Positions 1 through 7,331 of a stretch of 44,800 bases of DNA are shown in pieces. This stretch comes from a virus. Position numbers and translations under genes: made by a program. The notes under the pieces were generated by a model. That model saw nothing but the letters and a program-made list of their open reading frames with translations, made no database searches and was not told where the DNA came from. The stretch covers positions 1-44,800 of the IMG/VR virus record IMGVR_UViG_3300010430_000111; one strand, written 5' to 3'. Numbering within the stretch: position 1 is the first letter of the stretch; each line of letters starts with the position of its first letter.

Positions 1-104
1 GAAGACAGGTATGGCCGGGAAGCAATTGACGATCTCAGGTATCTGAAATACCAGTCAAGGAAATATGGTATCGGGGATTATGAGTTATTGATATCGGATC
101 TTGA
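1..104. repeat. Terminal direct repeat (left copy)
   Basis: The first 104 bases are identical to the last 104 bases (44697-44800). The NinG-like reading frame continues in register from one copy into the other. This is what a circular assembly, or a circularly permuted genome cut at an arbitrary point, would give. It is unlikely to be a true packaging end because it lies inside a gene. Confidence 0.95.
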
Positions 105-135
105 ACGGAAAATCAGGGGATTGGATGATGGATAA
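1..135 (+). CDS. ninG: NinG-like recombination protein, C-terminal part
   Basis: This is the end of the gene that starts at 44427. Joining 44427-44696 to 1-135 gives an uninterrupted frame of 134 codons and a TAA stop at 133-135. The tail of the protein is rich in basic and aromatic residues, as in the lambda NinG (Rap) family. NinG proteins process recombination intermediates such as Holliday junctions. The zinc-binding half is described at 44427. The next gene starts inside the last codons of this one, so translation is probably coupled. Confidence 0.85.
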   Translation, partial: EDRYGREAIDDLRYLKYQSRKYGIGDYELLISDLERKIRGLDDG

Positions 136-292
136 ACCAGAAACCACAAAAGAGCGTCACCTGGAAGAAGCGAGACAGCAGGGCCGGATACAGATGCGCG
201 ATGAGCTACTAGAGTACATAGAAAAAATGGGAGGGGCGTCCAGAAATCTTCAATTGCAGTTATTGATTATCAAAATCGAGGCTATGACATGA
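125..292 (+). CDS. Small hypothetical early protein (55 aa)
   Basis: The gene overlaps the NinG stop. Two consecutive ATG codons (125 and 128) follow a GGGG ribosome-binding site at 116-119; 128 is better spaced. The product is charged and helical, with no cysteines and no membrane segment. Its stop overlaps the next start (ATGA), placing it in the early operon. I do not recognise a family. Confidence 0.6.
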   Translation: MMDKPETTKERHLEEARQQGRIQMRDELLEYIEKMGGASRNLQLQLLIIKIEAMT

Positions 293-474
293 AAATTTTA
301 GACGAGATAGATAAAATTGTAATCGAATATTTTTATGGCAACAGAGTTATGGCTGCAAAATGGTATGCGGCAAAAAACCCATCTTTGGGTGAAATCTCAC
401 CCAATGACATGATTAATTCAGACCGTGCCGGCCGGCTGCTCGAAATGATAACCATACTGCGTGAGCCAGAATGA
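289..474 (+). CDS. Small protein resembling MbcA/ParS/Xre antitoxin C-terminal domain
   Basis: The 61-residue product has the pattern of the DUF2384/MbcA-ParS toxin-binding domain. After a tryptophan it reads NPSLGEISPNDMI and then a segment ending in GRLLEMI, which matches the family signature (N-P-x-L-G-x-x-S-P followed by G-R-x-x-x-L-L). Such domains form helical bundles in RES-type toxin-antitoxin systems, and stand-alone copies occur in phages. No RES toxin lies beside it, so a toxin-antitoxin role is not supported. It could act as a small DNA- or partner-binding adaptor. It overlaps both neighbours by 4 bases. Confidence 0.55.
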   Translation: MKILDEIDKIVIEYFYGNRVMAAKWYAAKNPSLGEISPNDMINSDRAGRLLEMITILREPE

Positions 475-680
475 CAAACGCCGAATCCAGCTATTTTGCC
501 TGGTACCTGGACCGTAACGGGCTATCCGCTACGGATCATTCAGTGCATAAGATTCCTTATGTTGCTGGATATGACGCAGCCACGGCAGAGCTTAAGCGGA
601 AATTTATCAAAATGATAGAGTCGGCCTGTGATAGAGATTCTACGCTGGCCATTATGATAACAGGAGTAAATGAGCTATGA
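471..680 (+). CDS. Small hypothetical early protein (69 aa)
   Basis: The gene is translationally coupled to both neighbours by ATGA overlaps. The product has an aromatic N-terminus, a GYDAATAELKRK stretch that looks like the start of an amphipathic helix, and one cysteine. No membrane segment or known motif was seen. Confidence 0.6.
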   Translation: MTNAESSYFAWYLDRNGLSATDHSVHKIPYVAGYDAATAELKRKFIKMIESACDRDSTLAIMITGVNEL

Positions 681-916
681 AACGAATAGGAAAGTTTTAC
701 GTAAATGGTGGATTTTTAGAGGATGGGGATTCGGCTGATATATTTGTTGGAATGAGGTTTGTTCCGTATCGGGTCGAGCATCTATATGCTGAGGATGTCT
801 TTGAATGTATTGGTGAGTCTCCGTTGTTTGATTTACTCGATAGAGGTCTGCATCCGCCAGAATATGAGATCACTATTGATAATGGGGCGGTCAGTGTGAA
901 ACGGAGCGGCAATTAG
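677..916 (+). CDS. Hypothetical early protein (79 aa)
   Basis: The start overlaps the previous stop. The product is acidic with alternating hydrophobic residues, which suggests a small beta-rich fold. The C-terminus (residues ~62-79) predicts as short strands ending in KRSGN. I recognise no family. An antisense frame of similar length covers the same bases and is judged to be a shadow. Confidence 0.55.
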   Translation: MKRIGKFYVNGGFLEDGDSADIFVGMRFVPYRVEHLYAEDVFECIGESPLFDLLDRGLHPPEYEITIDNGAVSVKRSGN

Positions 917-929
917 AGGTAAATGAGCT

Positions 930-1013
930 ATGACTGAAGATGACCGATTTATGAAGAGGGTTATTCCAGAGCCAAATTCCGGTTGTTGGCTCTGGGATGG
1001 TGCAGACATGTGA
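930..1013 (+). pseudogene. Truncated homing-endonuclease-like N-terminus (27 codons)
   Basis: ATG 930 follows a GAGGT ribosome-binding site. The peptide contains FMKRVIPEPNSGCWLWDGA, which resembles the conserved N-terminal segment (S/G-G-C-W-L-W-x-G-A) of phage HNH homing endonucleases. It stops at once at TGA 1011-1013, and no HNH domain follows in any frame here. I read it as the remnant of a deleted homing endonuclease. It may also serve as a coupling leader, because its stop overlaps the GTG start of the next frame. Confidence 0.55.
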
Positions 1014-1168
1014 CGCAGGTTAAAAGTAAATTATGTAAGAGTTGCCGACACCATACCGTTATATTTAACGGTGACTGCACCGGGAAGGTAAAACACTACT
1101 GTAGGCTGAACAGGGCTGGTGCTGTGGACTGTAACGGGTTTCAAGCCTGGGGTGCGCATGCTGAATAA
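1010..1168 (+). CDS. Cysteine-rich small protein (52 aa, GTG start)
   Basis: The likely start is GTG 1010, which overlaps the stop of the upstream remnant (GTGA). A TTG at 983 would add 9 residues. The product has a CKSCRHH cluster near the N-terminus and further cysteines about 15-30 residues later. This spacing suits binding one zinc ion. Similar small zinc-binding proteins are common in phage early operons, but I recognise no named family. Confidence 0.5.
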   Translation: MTQVKSKLCKSCRHHTVIFNGDCTGKVKHYCRLNRAGAVDCNGFQAWGAHAE

Positions 1169-1186
1169 ATATCATTGGAGAGATTA

Positions 1187-1756
1187 ATGGTTAATAAAAG
1201 CCAGTTAGTCATTGATATGGAAGATTCGCTATCTGTTGAAACTGCGCGTGACATATTAGAATATGATTGTGATACGGGGTTATTGCGATGGCGCATATCT
1301 CCAGCGTCAAATGTTAGTGTAGGCGCTATAGCCGGACACAATGATTCTGGATATAGGAAAATCAGGTATAAAGGTCGTGGATATAGGGCGCATAGATTGG
1401 CTTGGTTGATATATTATGGAACATGGCCGAGAGATCAGATAGACCACATAAATGGCGTTAAGGATGACAACAGAATTGTTAACTTGAGGGAAGTAGATGG
1501 ATCTAATAATATGCGTAATGCAAGAATACCGCATACAAATTTTAGCGGTGTTATAGGCGTTGTTTGGAATAAGGAATTATGGAAGTGGGATGTACGAATA
1601 ACGGATAATAAGGGTAATCGGTTATATCTTGGATCGTATTCGTTGATGGTAGACGCATATAAGGCAAGGAAACGGGCAGAAAAACAGTACGATTATCATG
1701 CAAATCATGGCGTGATGCCGCTGGAAAGGGCAAAGTATATTGAATCGACGCGATAG
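1187..1756 (+). CDS. HNH homing endonuclease with AP2-like DNA-binding domain
   Basis: A free-standing homing endonuclease of 189 residues. ATG 1187 has a GGAG site 6 bases upstream; a TTG at 1175 is less likely. Residues ~20-60 form the strand-rich N-terminal part. Residues ~84-110 hold the HNH core, with QIDHINGVKDDNR followed by NLREV and NNMRN, giving the H, N and N/H positions. Residues ~117-175 look like an AP2/integrase-type DNA-binding domain (SGVIGVVWNKELWKWDVRI). These genes spread by cutting alleles that lack them. It lies between NinG and the Q-like gene, a common place for such inserts. Confidence 0.85.
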   Translation: MVNKSQLVIDMEDSLSVETARDILEYDCDTGLLRWRISPASNVSVGAIAGHNDSGYRKIRYKGRGYRAHRLAWLIYYGTWPRDQIDHINGVKDDNRIVNLREVDGSNNMRNARIPHTNFSGVIGVVWNKELWKWDVRITDNKGNRLYLGSYSLMVDAYKARKRAEKQYDYHANHGVMPLERAKYIESTR

Positions 1757-2111
1757 GCTGTTCATACAGCGAGAATGGCTGGCGTGGGCTCAGTGGAAGC
1801 GCGACGGATCTGCATTTCCTAATGTGCTGGGATATGGATCGAGCACGCCGATAGGCTCGTTAATGTCGGGTGATTCCGGCGGGTGTAGCCGTAGCAGTAA
1901 AATTCCTACATGGTTCGCCGGCGATGATAATGTGGACAAGGCCGAAAAGGTGTTTTATAGACTGCCAGAGAAATCAAAGTGTGTCATTTCAGGCGTATTT
2001 TATGGTCGTATGACAGAGAGGCGCATTGCGATAATCCTGGACTGCACGCGGCATCAGGTACGGAAGCGGTTAAATGTTGGGTATAACGAGTTGTGGGAGG
2101 TGCTGAAATGA
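1740..2111 (+). CDS. Q-like late antiterminator
   Basis: The 123-residue product resembles phage antitermination protein Q of the PF06530 type. It has an N-terminal W-x-x-W segment (EWLAWAQWKRDG), a serine/glycine-rich linker, then a C-terminal helix-turn-helix resembling sigma region 4 (residues ~88-120, MTERRIAIILDCTRHQVRKR). Start is TTG 1740, with AAAGGG at 1725-1730, inside the end of the endonuclease gene. The position supports the call: about 600 bases downstream are a strong promoter and two terminators before the late genes. The family call is moderate; a sigma-like regulator is the alternative. Confidence 0.65.
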   Translation: MNRRDRLFIQREWLAWAQWKRDGSAFPNVLGYGSSTPIGSLMSGDSGGCSRSSKIPTWFAGDDNVDKAEKVFYRLPEKSKCVISGVFYGRMTERRIAIILDCTRHQVRKRLNVGYNELWEVLK

Positions 2112-2374
2112 AAATGACCGGATCTGAGAAGTATTGGGACGAATTCGAACCAATATTTAAGCTTGGGCGGGTTTTTGGCGTTTATAATTATAAAGACCGA
2201 TTTATGATACAAGAGATGTGTGATGAGTATTTTTATAAGGAAATGACAGCAGTGGAGTTGGCCCAAATTGGGAAAACATTAATAAAGATAGCTGAACAAA
2301 ATATAGAGTTATCCGGTGGCTATCAGCCAATAGTGAATGGTGATAACAATCCAAATCCGCCGGGAGATGAATAA
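2108..2374 (+). CDS. Hypothetical protein (88 aa)
   Basis: ATG 2108 overlaps the Q-like stop and follows a strong GGGAGG site at 2095-2100. A second ATG lies at 2114. The product is acidic and helical with many aromatic residues, for example an FEPIFKLGRVFGVYNYKDRF segment. It has no membrane segment. Function unknown. Its place between Q and the late promoter suggests a regulatory or lysis-timing accessory, but this is only contextual. Confidence 0.6.
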   Translation: MKMTGSEKYWDEFEPIFKLGRVFGVYNYKDRFMIQEMCDEYFYKEMTAVELAQIGKTLIKIAEQNIELSGGYQPIVNGDNNPNPPGDE

Positions 2375-2402
2375 TCCGCAACTAGTTATTGGAGGCGCTG
2401 AA

Positions 2403-2630
2403 ATGAGTGATAACGAGATATTAGAGGCTGCCGCAATAGATGCTTGCATAAAGGATAATATTGCCGACTTATTCCGTGATGTATTTAACATATACGGTGT
2501 AAAGATATGCTCGGTTGAGGCCGCATGGATGAATGTACCAAATAACTGTCAGCCAATGATAAAGATATCTGAACTATGCGCAGTAAGTGATAAGGTACAG
2601 CCAAGGCCACAACCGGCGCCTATTCGCTGA
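2403..2630 (+). CDS. Hypothetical protein (75 aa), last gene before the late promoter
   Basis: Start 2403 is chosen because GGAGG at 2391-2395 is ideally spaced. Upstream ATGs at 2337 and 2367 overlap the preceding gene and lack such a site. The N-terminal half is an acidic helix, and the C-terminus ends in a proline-rich QPRPQPAP tail. No family recognised. It closes the early/middle operon. Confidence 0.55.
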   Translation: MSDNEILEAAAIDACIKDNIADLFRDVFNIYGVKICSVEAAWMNVPNNCQPMIKISELCAVSDKVQPRPQPAPIR

Positions 2631-2696
2631 TTAATGCAATTTCAACCAAGAGCAAACAGGGCTGAATTAATAATACTTATGTAAGTGCATGATATA

Positions 2697-2725
2697 TTGA
2701 CATATTAGCCATAATGCACTATATT
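2697..2725 (+). promoter_or_regulatory. Late promoter (pR'-like)
   Basis: A consensus -35 TTGACA (2697-2702) is followed by a 17-bp spacer and a -10 TATATT (2720-2725). Transcription would start near 2732, about 30 bases before the first of two tandem terminators. It lies just downstream of the Q-like antiterminator gene. The layout parallels lambda Q-pR'-tR'. The promoter should drive the whole late operon from 2850 on. Confidence 0.75.
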
Positions 2726-2759
2726 CCAAATACGGCAAGTTGCCACTAGAATGTAATAC

Positions 2760-2790
2760 CCGCCATTTGTGTCTCCTTTCGGCGGTTTTT
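2760..2790 (+). terminator. Intrinsic terminator 1 of the late leader
   Basis: CCGCC (2760-2764) pairs with GGCGG (2781-2785) across a 16-base loop and is followed by TTTTT. The stem is short, so termination is probably partial. Confidence 0.55.
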
Positions 2791-2793
2791 AAT

Positions 2794-2826
2794 GCCCACA
2801 TCCCCCCCGATTGTGGGCTTTTTTTT
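2794..2826 (+). terminator. Intrinsic terminator 2 of the late leader
   Basis: GCCCACA (2794-2800) pairs perfectly with TGTGGGC (2812-2818) and is followed by eight T. This is a strong rho-independent terminator between the late promoter and the first late gene. It makes sense if the Q-like protein lets polymerase read through. Confidence 0.85.
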
Positions 2827-2849
2827 GGCTAAATTCTATGGGTGGGCTG

Positions 2850-3125
2850 ATGGCTATAACACAGAAATACTCAAAAGCGCCTGCAGAAGTGCTTGATTAT
2901 CTGATTAATTGGGCTACATGGTTGGACAGCGACACTATCAGTTCGTCATCCTGGTCAGCAGATACAGGTCTAACAGTTGATTCTGACTCAAATACCACGA
3001 CATCTGCAACCGTTTGGCTATCCGGTGGTGTGCTTGGAACGACATTGGTAGTGACTAACACAATCATCACGGTGGCTGGCCGGACTCGGGTGGCATCATT
3101 CAAGATTATAATCGGAGAGAGATAG
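2850..3125 (+). CDS. Fibre-tail adaptor-like virion protein (91 aa)
   Basis: First late gene. ATG 2850 follows GGGTGGG; ATG 2838 is possible. The N-terminus has the pattern K-x-P-x-E-V-L-D-Y-x-I-x-W-x-x-W-L seen in phage fibre-tail adaptor proteins. After it comes an Ig-like beta domain rich in Ser/Thr, with a VWLSGG segment and then TLVVTNTI and AGRTRVASFKI. Homologues sit with fibre and tail genes in many siphoviruses. It probably helps join a fibre or decoration protein to the virion. Confidence 0.6.
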   Translation: MAITQKYSKAPAEVLDYLINWATWLDSDTISSSSWSADTGLTVDSDSNTTTSATVWLSGGVLGTTLVVTNTIITVAGRTRVASFKIIIGER

Positions 3126-3126
3126 C

Positions 3127-3603
3127 ATGGCACAAGGTGACATCACGGTATTCGATACGGCTTTGATCATACTAAATGACAAAGGATCAGGAACTGTATG
3201 GGATATAGCAGATACGTTTAATTTTGCATTAGTTGACAATACTGATGCAGCTGCTTTGGCATCGAGAGATACTGCGGCGCCACATTGGGGGGGAACCGGT
3301 ACAACTGACTTCTCAACGAATGAAGTTGACACTGGCGCCACTGCGTATCAGGGTCCGGTTGCCTTGGCAAATCCCGCATGGACAGAAGCAGCAGCAAATA
3401 CTTTCAGGCTGGATTTCGACAATATTACGCAAATTGCGCAGGATGGGTCTGGCCCGACCGACATCTATTGGATGGTTATCTATAACAACACAGATACTTA
3501 CAAACGTGTCCTATGTTCATATGATATGGGTGGTCCTATTTCCCTCGTGGGTGGAACTCTGGACTTTTCGTTCAATGCGAACGGTGTATATCAGATTACC
3601 TGA
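3127..3603 (+). CDS. Probable virion structural protein (158 aa)
   Basis: A beta-rich, acidic protein with few charged helices. Its C-terminal region reads WMVIYNNTD and ends in LDFSFNANGVYQIT, a signature I associate with structural proteins that follow fibre-tail adaptor genes in siphoviruses. A GGAGAG site precedes ATG 3127. No enzymatic motif. It is likely part of the fibre or decoration assembly, but its place in the virion cannot be told from sequence. Confidence 0.5.
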   Translation: MAQGDITVFDTALIILNDKGSGTVWDIADTFNFALVDNTDAAALASRDTAAPHWGGTGTTDFSTNEVDTGATAYQGPVALANPAWTEAAANTFRLDFDNITQIAQDGSGPTDIYWMVIYNNTDTYKRVLCSYDMGGPISLVGGTLDFSFNANGVYQIT

Positions 3604-3618
3604 TCATAGAGGCGCTTT

Positions 3619-4089
3619 ATGAGCTTTGACAGAAACGACCCAGACGACCTACTGGCGCTGAAGACCGAGATTAATACTGACCCTTTGGGGTTGGGGTATG
3701 ACACTGATGGCAATTCAGCCGTGCTGGTTGGTGTAATCAATGAGACAAATCCTGCTTTTATCGTTAGCAAGCCAAAGATAAGCTCTGCTGCTGTTAGGTC
3801 GGCAACAACCTTTGATGCGTATGACGGTGTGCTGGCTGATGCACAAGAGTGGCTTCGGTGGATGACCGGCTCAAATGGTTTTGAAGAAGAAAACCTGATA
3901 GTTACCCCTGATCTCCGAACGCAGCTCACAGGGCCGGGATCTGTAAGCATCTGGGCTGCTGGTGAAACAGTTGAAATGAATGCGGCCATGTTAGCTCTGA
4001 TAGATATTCCAGGGTCAAGGGCAGAAATATTGTGGGGATTCGGTACGTCAATCTCTGAGCAAGACTGGTATGCTGCGAGGGATTCGTAA
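3619..4089 (+). CDS. Conserved phage protein of the fibre block (156 aa)
   Basis: The N-terminus has the LKTEINTDPLGLGY motif common to a family of unnamed phage proteins found beside tail-fibre genes. The middle reads ATTFDAYDGV and EWLRWMTGSNG, and the C-terminus is helical. Function is unknown in the family. Its stop overlaps the next start, so it is co-translated with the following virion protein. Confidence 0.55.
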   Translation: MSFDRNDPDDLLALKTEINTDPLGLGYDTDGNSAVLVGVINETNPAFIVSKPKISSAAVRSATTFDAYDGVLADAQEWLRWMTGSNGFEEENLIVTPDLRTQLTGPGSVSIWAAGETVEMNAAMLALIDIPGSRAEILWGFGTSISEQDWYAARDS

Positions 4090-4652
4090 TGACATTACAA
4101 GTATCGGTCGGGACACAAATACGGTTCTTTGTTACCGGGTCATTTTCTCCAGCAGATGCTGGTACAAACTGGACTATAGGGACTCCGACTGATGTTGTTT
4201 TGACGCTATCAGCATTGGCGACAGCAGCAGGAAGGCAGTCAGCGAAAGTCGATCTTGGTGCTGCTCGCAGCGCATTATATGAGGTTCTTGGTTGTGTTGA
4301 TTTCACAGGCGAGACTCCATCAGCCGATGTCTCAGTTGACTACTATTGGGCACCATCCACGTCTACTACTACAGGCACTGGCAATGTAGCTGGCAATAGC
4401 GGGTCTGATGCAGCAGCTCCAGACGGTGCTGTAGGCTCTCCGACGTTGGCCGAATTTCTTGCCTTATGTCAATATATAGGCTCTCTCAGTACAAGTAATA
4501 ACGCATCTGTTCAAAATGGAATAGTTGGTGTTTTCGCTCCGTCTAGTCGCTATGGCCAATTAATTGTTGTGAACAATAGCGGCGATGCCTTTGAAGCAGA
4601 TGACGTTGAAATGCATCAGGTATTCAACCCGATAGATTATGCAGATGCGTAA
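4089..4652 (+). CDS. Probable virion structural protein (187 aa)
   Basis: A Ser/Thr/Ala-rich beta protein. Residues ~85-105 read VDYYWAPS followed by a Thr/Gly-rich turn, and the C-terminus ends in a short helix after VFNPIDYADA. The composition resembles surface or fibre-associated proteins. It overlaps both neighbours at ATG/stop junctions. No named domain recognised. Confidence 0.5.
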   Translation: MTLQVSVGTQIRFFVTGSFSPADAGTNWTIGTPTDVVLTLSALATAAGRQSAKVDLGAARSALYEVLGCVDFTGETPSADVSVDYYWAPSTSTTTGTGNVAGNSGSDAAAPDGAVGSPTLAEFLALCQYIGSLSTSNNASVQNGIVGVFAPSSRYGQLIVVNNSGDAFEADDVEMHQVFNPIDYADA

Positions 4653-5395
4653 TGGCAATCTTATATTTAGAAGACGCCCTACTACGTGAGCCTAACCTGT
4701 GGGTGCCGGGTAAGAAGCCTGTAGGGGCGGTTAAGATTGATTGGGAGCATCCTTTATCAAGAGGGTTAACTGGGGTTCTTCTGGCCAGCTATGGCATGAA
4801 GAATCTAGTTGATAATGGCACCATTACTTTCCTTCCGTCTTTTGAGGGATTAGGGACAAGTCAATATGGGCAGCATCTAACATTCTTAAATTCATACGCG
4901 GATCTTCCGTCATCTATCAGGGATAAAATTATAGATACAGGGATGATGTCTATTTTTGCGCGACAGCGATTGACTAATACGATATCAGCAGACCAGCGCA
5001 TTGCCTCATGTTGGGGCGGTGGTGGTGATGCTCAATTCATTTTATGGAATGATGCTGGCGGTGGTGGTGATGGCTATGCGTTTATTATTAATAATGGTGG
5101 CGCCAGGGTTGGCGAGAGCGTGGCAAGTTCTGTTCTAAACAAGTGGCAGAATGTTTGCGGCACGTATGACAAGGTTAATTTAAAAATATATGTAGAAGGA
5201 AAAGAAAAAGCCTCGACAGCGTACACTACCAGTTTATTCGCTTCATCGGCAGAGTATGGATTGGCCCGAATTAATTCGACGGTCAACGCCTATGATGGTG
5301 ATATGGCCTGTGTGTTCTTTTGGGATAGGGGACTATCCGCACCAGAAGTGTCCTCTTTGGAAGCTGATCCCTACCAGATCCTAATGCCAGCCTGA
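4652..5395 (+). CDS. LamG/concanavalin-like virion protein (247 aa)
   Basis: The sequence follows the LamG/laminin-G jelly-roll pattern: FARQRLT early, a strand containing FILWNDAGG, then WQNVCGTYDKVNLKIYVEGK and the closing signature DGDMACVFFWDRGLSAPEVSSL. The closing motif, followed by a D-P-Y/W-Q-I-L tail, is frequent in phage structural proteins. Such domains bind carbohydrate, so a glycan-binding fibre or decoration role is likely. It follows three beta-rich structural genes and precedes the repeat protein. Confidence 0.7.
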   Translation: MAILYLEDALLREPNLWVPGKKPVGAVKIDWEHPLSRGLTGVLLASYGMKNLVDNGTITFLPSFEGLGTSQYGQHLTFLNSYADLPSSIRDKIIDTGMMSIFARQRLTNTISADQRIASCWGGGGDAQFILWNDAGGGGDGYAFIINNGGARVGESVASSVLNKWQNVCGTYDKVNLKIYVEGKEKASTAYTTSLFASSAEYGLARINSTVNAYDGDMACVFFWDRGLSAPEVSSLEADPYQILMPA

Positions 5396-6324
5396 TGAGA
5401 ATCCCACGCCTACGCATTATTGGCGCTGTTGCGGCAGGTGGAACCGCTGTAACTGGTGACGCTGCTTCATATACGTTTTCAGGAAAGACTGGTTCTGTTA
5501 CCGCAGATCGTAGTATTACAGGCAATAGTGCTAGTTACACGATAACCACATATCCTGGGACTGTTACCGCAAATAGAAGTATTACGGGTGCCAGTAGCAG
5601 TTACACGTTAACAGACTACCCCGCGACTGTTACGGCAGCTAGAAGCATCACAGGGGGCAGTGCCAGTTATACAATAACGACTTATCCAGCAACAGTTACT
5701 GCAAGCAGAAGCGTCACAGGTGCCAGTAGTAGCTATACAATAACTACTTATCCCGCGACTGTTGCTGCAGCTCGAAGCGTCACAGGTGATAGCGCCAGTT
5801 ATTCAATAACCACCTATCCCGGTGTTGTTACAGGAACAGGTGCCGGGGAAAGCGTCACAGGGGACAGTGCTAGTTATTCAATAACCACGTATCCCGGGGT
5901 TGTTACAGGCACAAGTGCCGGTACTAGCATTGCAGGGGATAGTGCTGGTTTTACTATTACCGGATATTCTGGTGATGTAGTAGCAGACAGAAGCATTACA
6001 GGTAGTGCGGAAGCCTACACGATAACTGAATATCCTGGTGTTGTTGCAGCTGGGAGAAGCATCACCGGTGAGGCTGAATCCTACACAATAACCACTTATC
6101 CAGGTGTTGTTACAGGCTCGTCAGCTGATACAGAAGTAACAGGCGCAACAACAAGTTATACAATAACAACTTATTCCGGGGTTGTTACGTGGTCAGGATC
6201 TGTTGCTACACCGGCTTGCCGGATAGTCACAATCACAAGTGAAGCCAGGTTAATCACTATAGATGAGTCAAGGCTGCTAACGGTAGATGCTGAGACAAGA
6301 TCACTAACGGTCCAATGCCAATAG
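5395..6324 (+). CDS. Repetitive beta-structured fibre-like protein (309 aa)
   Basis: After a short N-terminus, residues ~18-267 consist of 11 tandem copies of a 22-25-residue unit with consensus S-I-T-G-x-S-A-S-Y-T-I-T-T-Y-P-G-x-V-T-A-x-R. This is expected to form a regular beta fibre. Residues ~275-306 hold 8-9-residue repeats (RIVTITSEA, RLITIDES, RLLTVDAET) resembling a repeat seen at the ends of other phage structural proteins. It overlaps the LamG-like gene and the next HNH gene. A virion fibre or decoration role is inferred from context. Confidence 0.6.
   Translation: MRIPRLRIIGAVAAGGTAVTGDAASYTFSGKTGSVTADRSITGNSASYTITTYPGTVTANRSITGASSSYTLTDYPATVTAARSITGGSASYTITTYPATVTASRSVTGASSSYTITTYPATVAAARSVTGDSASYSITTYPGVVTGTGAGESVTGDSASYSITTYPGVVTGTSAGTSIAGDSAGFTITGYSGDVVADRSITGSAEAYTITEYPGVVAAGRSITGEAESYTITTYPGVVTGSSADTEVTGATTSYTITTYSGVVTWSGSVATPACRIVTITSEARLITIDESRLLTVDAETRSLTVQCQ
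5446..6195 (+). repeat. Tandem in-gene repeat, 11 units of 66-75 bp
   Basis: The DNA behind the protein repeat is itself repetitive. Most units are 66 bp, and units 6, 7 and 10 are longer because of a GTGAGE/GTSAGT/GSSADT insert. Units 6 and 7 are the most alike, which suggests recent duplication. Copy number may vary between relatives. Confidence 0.85.
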
Positions 6325-6656
6325 CAGCACCAAGAATCTGCACAAAGCCAGGCTGTAATACCCTGACACTCAAAGGCCGATGTGATGCCCACAAGGCAGA
6401 ACAGCGTGACGCTAGAAATAAGCGTGACAGGACCACATACGACAGCCGTGCATGGCGTGACAGAATAAGACCCAGCCAGCTAAGACGGCAACCACTATGC
6501 CAACACTGTGAAGCAGAAGGGTTTATCACACGGGCAACTGATGTCGACCACATAGACGGCAACAATAAGAACAATCATTCCAGTAACTTACAAAGTTTGT
6601 GTCACTCATGTCACAGCTATAAGACCGCTATTGTCGACGGCGCCTTCGGAAAATAG
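6315..6656 (+). CDS. HNH endonuclease next to the terminase
   Basis: The 113-residue product has an HNH core (DVDHIDGNNKNN then NLQSLCHSCHSYKT) framed by cysteine pairs: CTKPGC near the N-terminus, CQHC in the middle and CHSC in the core. Small HNH proteins of this kind beside terminase genes, such as HK97 gp74, stimulate cos cleavage and packaging. Its place directly upstream of TerS and TerL supports that role. The start overlaps the repeat-protein gene by 10 bases. Confidence 0.8.
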   Translation: MPIAAPRICTKPGCNTLTLKGRCDAHKAEQRDARNKRDRTTYDSRAWRDRIRPSQLRRQPLCQHCEAEGFITRATDVDHIDGNNKNNHSSNLQSLCHSCHSYKTAIVDGAFGK

Positions 6657-6959
6657 CGCAGGGAGGGGGGGTGTTATCTCTACAGGTTGAGTCTCTGGCT
6701 ACCGATAGGCAATTTTCTTTATCTCATCCCCATTATAGGATATCGCTATAACTGCTTGTTTTATAAGCTATATATAGTATAAGAAGGAAAAATTGAGTTG
6801 CTCACGCTTTTAAGTCATTGTTTTATATGCAAATTGATTTCAATGTATAAAATAAGTCAATATTATAGCTATATTGTAACTAATTGTTATCTATGACGTT
6901 TTAGCGTTCTACTGTACGGAGCCGTCTTTCAGTTTTTCGACCAATGGAATCAATGACTT
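6657..6959 (+). other. AT-rich gene-free stretch upstream of TerS; possible packaging site
   Basis: About 300 bases without a convincing gene. It opens with a G-rich tract (GCGCAGGGAGGGGGGGTG, 6656-6673) and then becomes very AT-rich with several TATA-like strings. A weak promoter is possible: TTGCTC near 6798 and TTTATA about 18 bases later. In cos phages the packaging site often lies just before the small terminase gene, so this is the best candidate region, but no cos sequence can be proven by eye. Confidence 0.4.
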
Positions 6960-7331
6960 ATGACGAGACCACTTACAGCGACAGCGTTGCTAGATGCCCG
7001 AGGGGCATTCAAAAAAAACCCGAAAAGAGCGCGTGTTGACCCTAAAGTCAGCAATCCTTTTCCTGAAGTCGCGCCCAGCCATTTAAACCCGTTGCAGGTC
7101 AAGTGTTGGCACGAGCTCCGCAAGTCGGCGCCTGATGGTGTATTGACGGCTGCAGATGTCGAGATGGTGAATGTAGCTGCTGGGTTGGTGGCTGAGAGTC
7201 GTTCTGACTTCGCGGGTATGGCGACGGCGCGGATTAGTCAGTTGGTGCTGATTCTTGGACGGTTTGGTATGTCACCATCGGACCGGGCGAAGCTGGCGAC
7301 CAAGCCTGAGGATGATGACGGTGAGTTCTGA
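6960..7331 (+). CDS. terS: Terminase small subunit, P27 family
   Basis: The 123-residue product follows the P27-type small-terminase pattern: a basic N-terminus with FKKNPKRAR, then NPFPEVAPSHLNPLQVKCWHEL, an LTAADVEMV helix start, and a C-terminal LGRFGMSPSDRAKL segment. TerS recognises the packaging site and loads the large subunit. It sits directly before TerL with a 1-base stop/start overlap. Confidence 0.88.
   Translation: MTRPLTATALLDARGAFKKNPKRARVDPKVSNPFPEVAPSHLNPLQVKCWHELRKSAPDGVLTAADVEMVNVAAGLVAESRSDFAGMATARISQLVLILGRFGMSPSDRAKLATKPEDDDGEF

Noticed and set aside
289-474. Complete toxin-antitoxin pair
   Set aside because: Only the antitoxin-like C-terminal domain is present; no RES toxin is next to it.
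5446-6195. CRISPR-like repeats
   Set aside because: The repeats are inside a coding frame with no variable spacers, and no cas genes are present.
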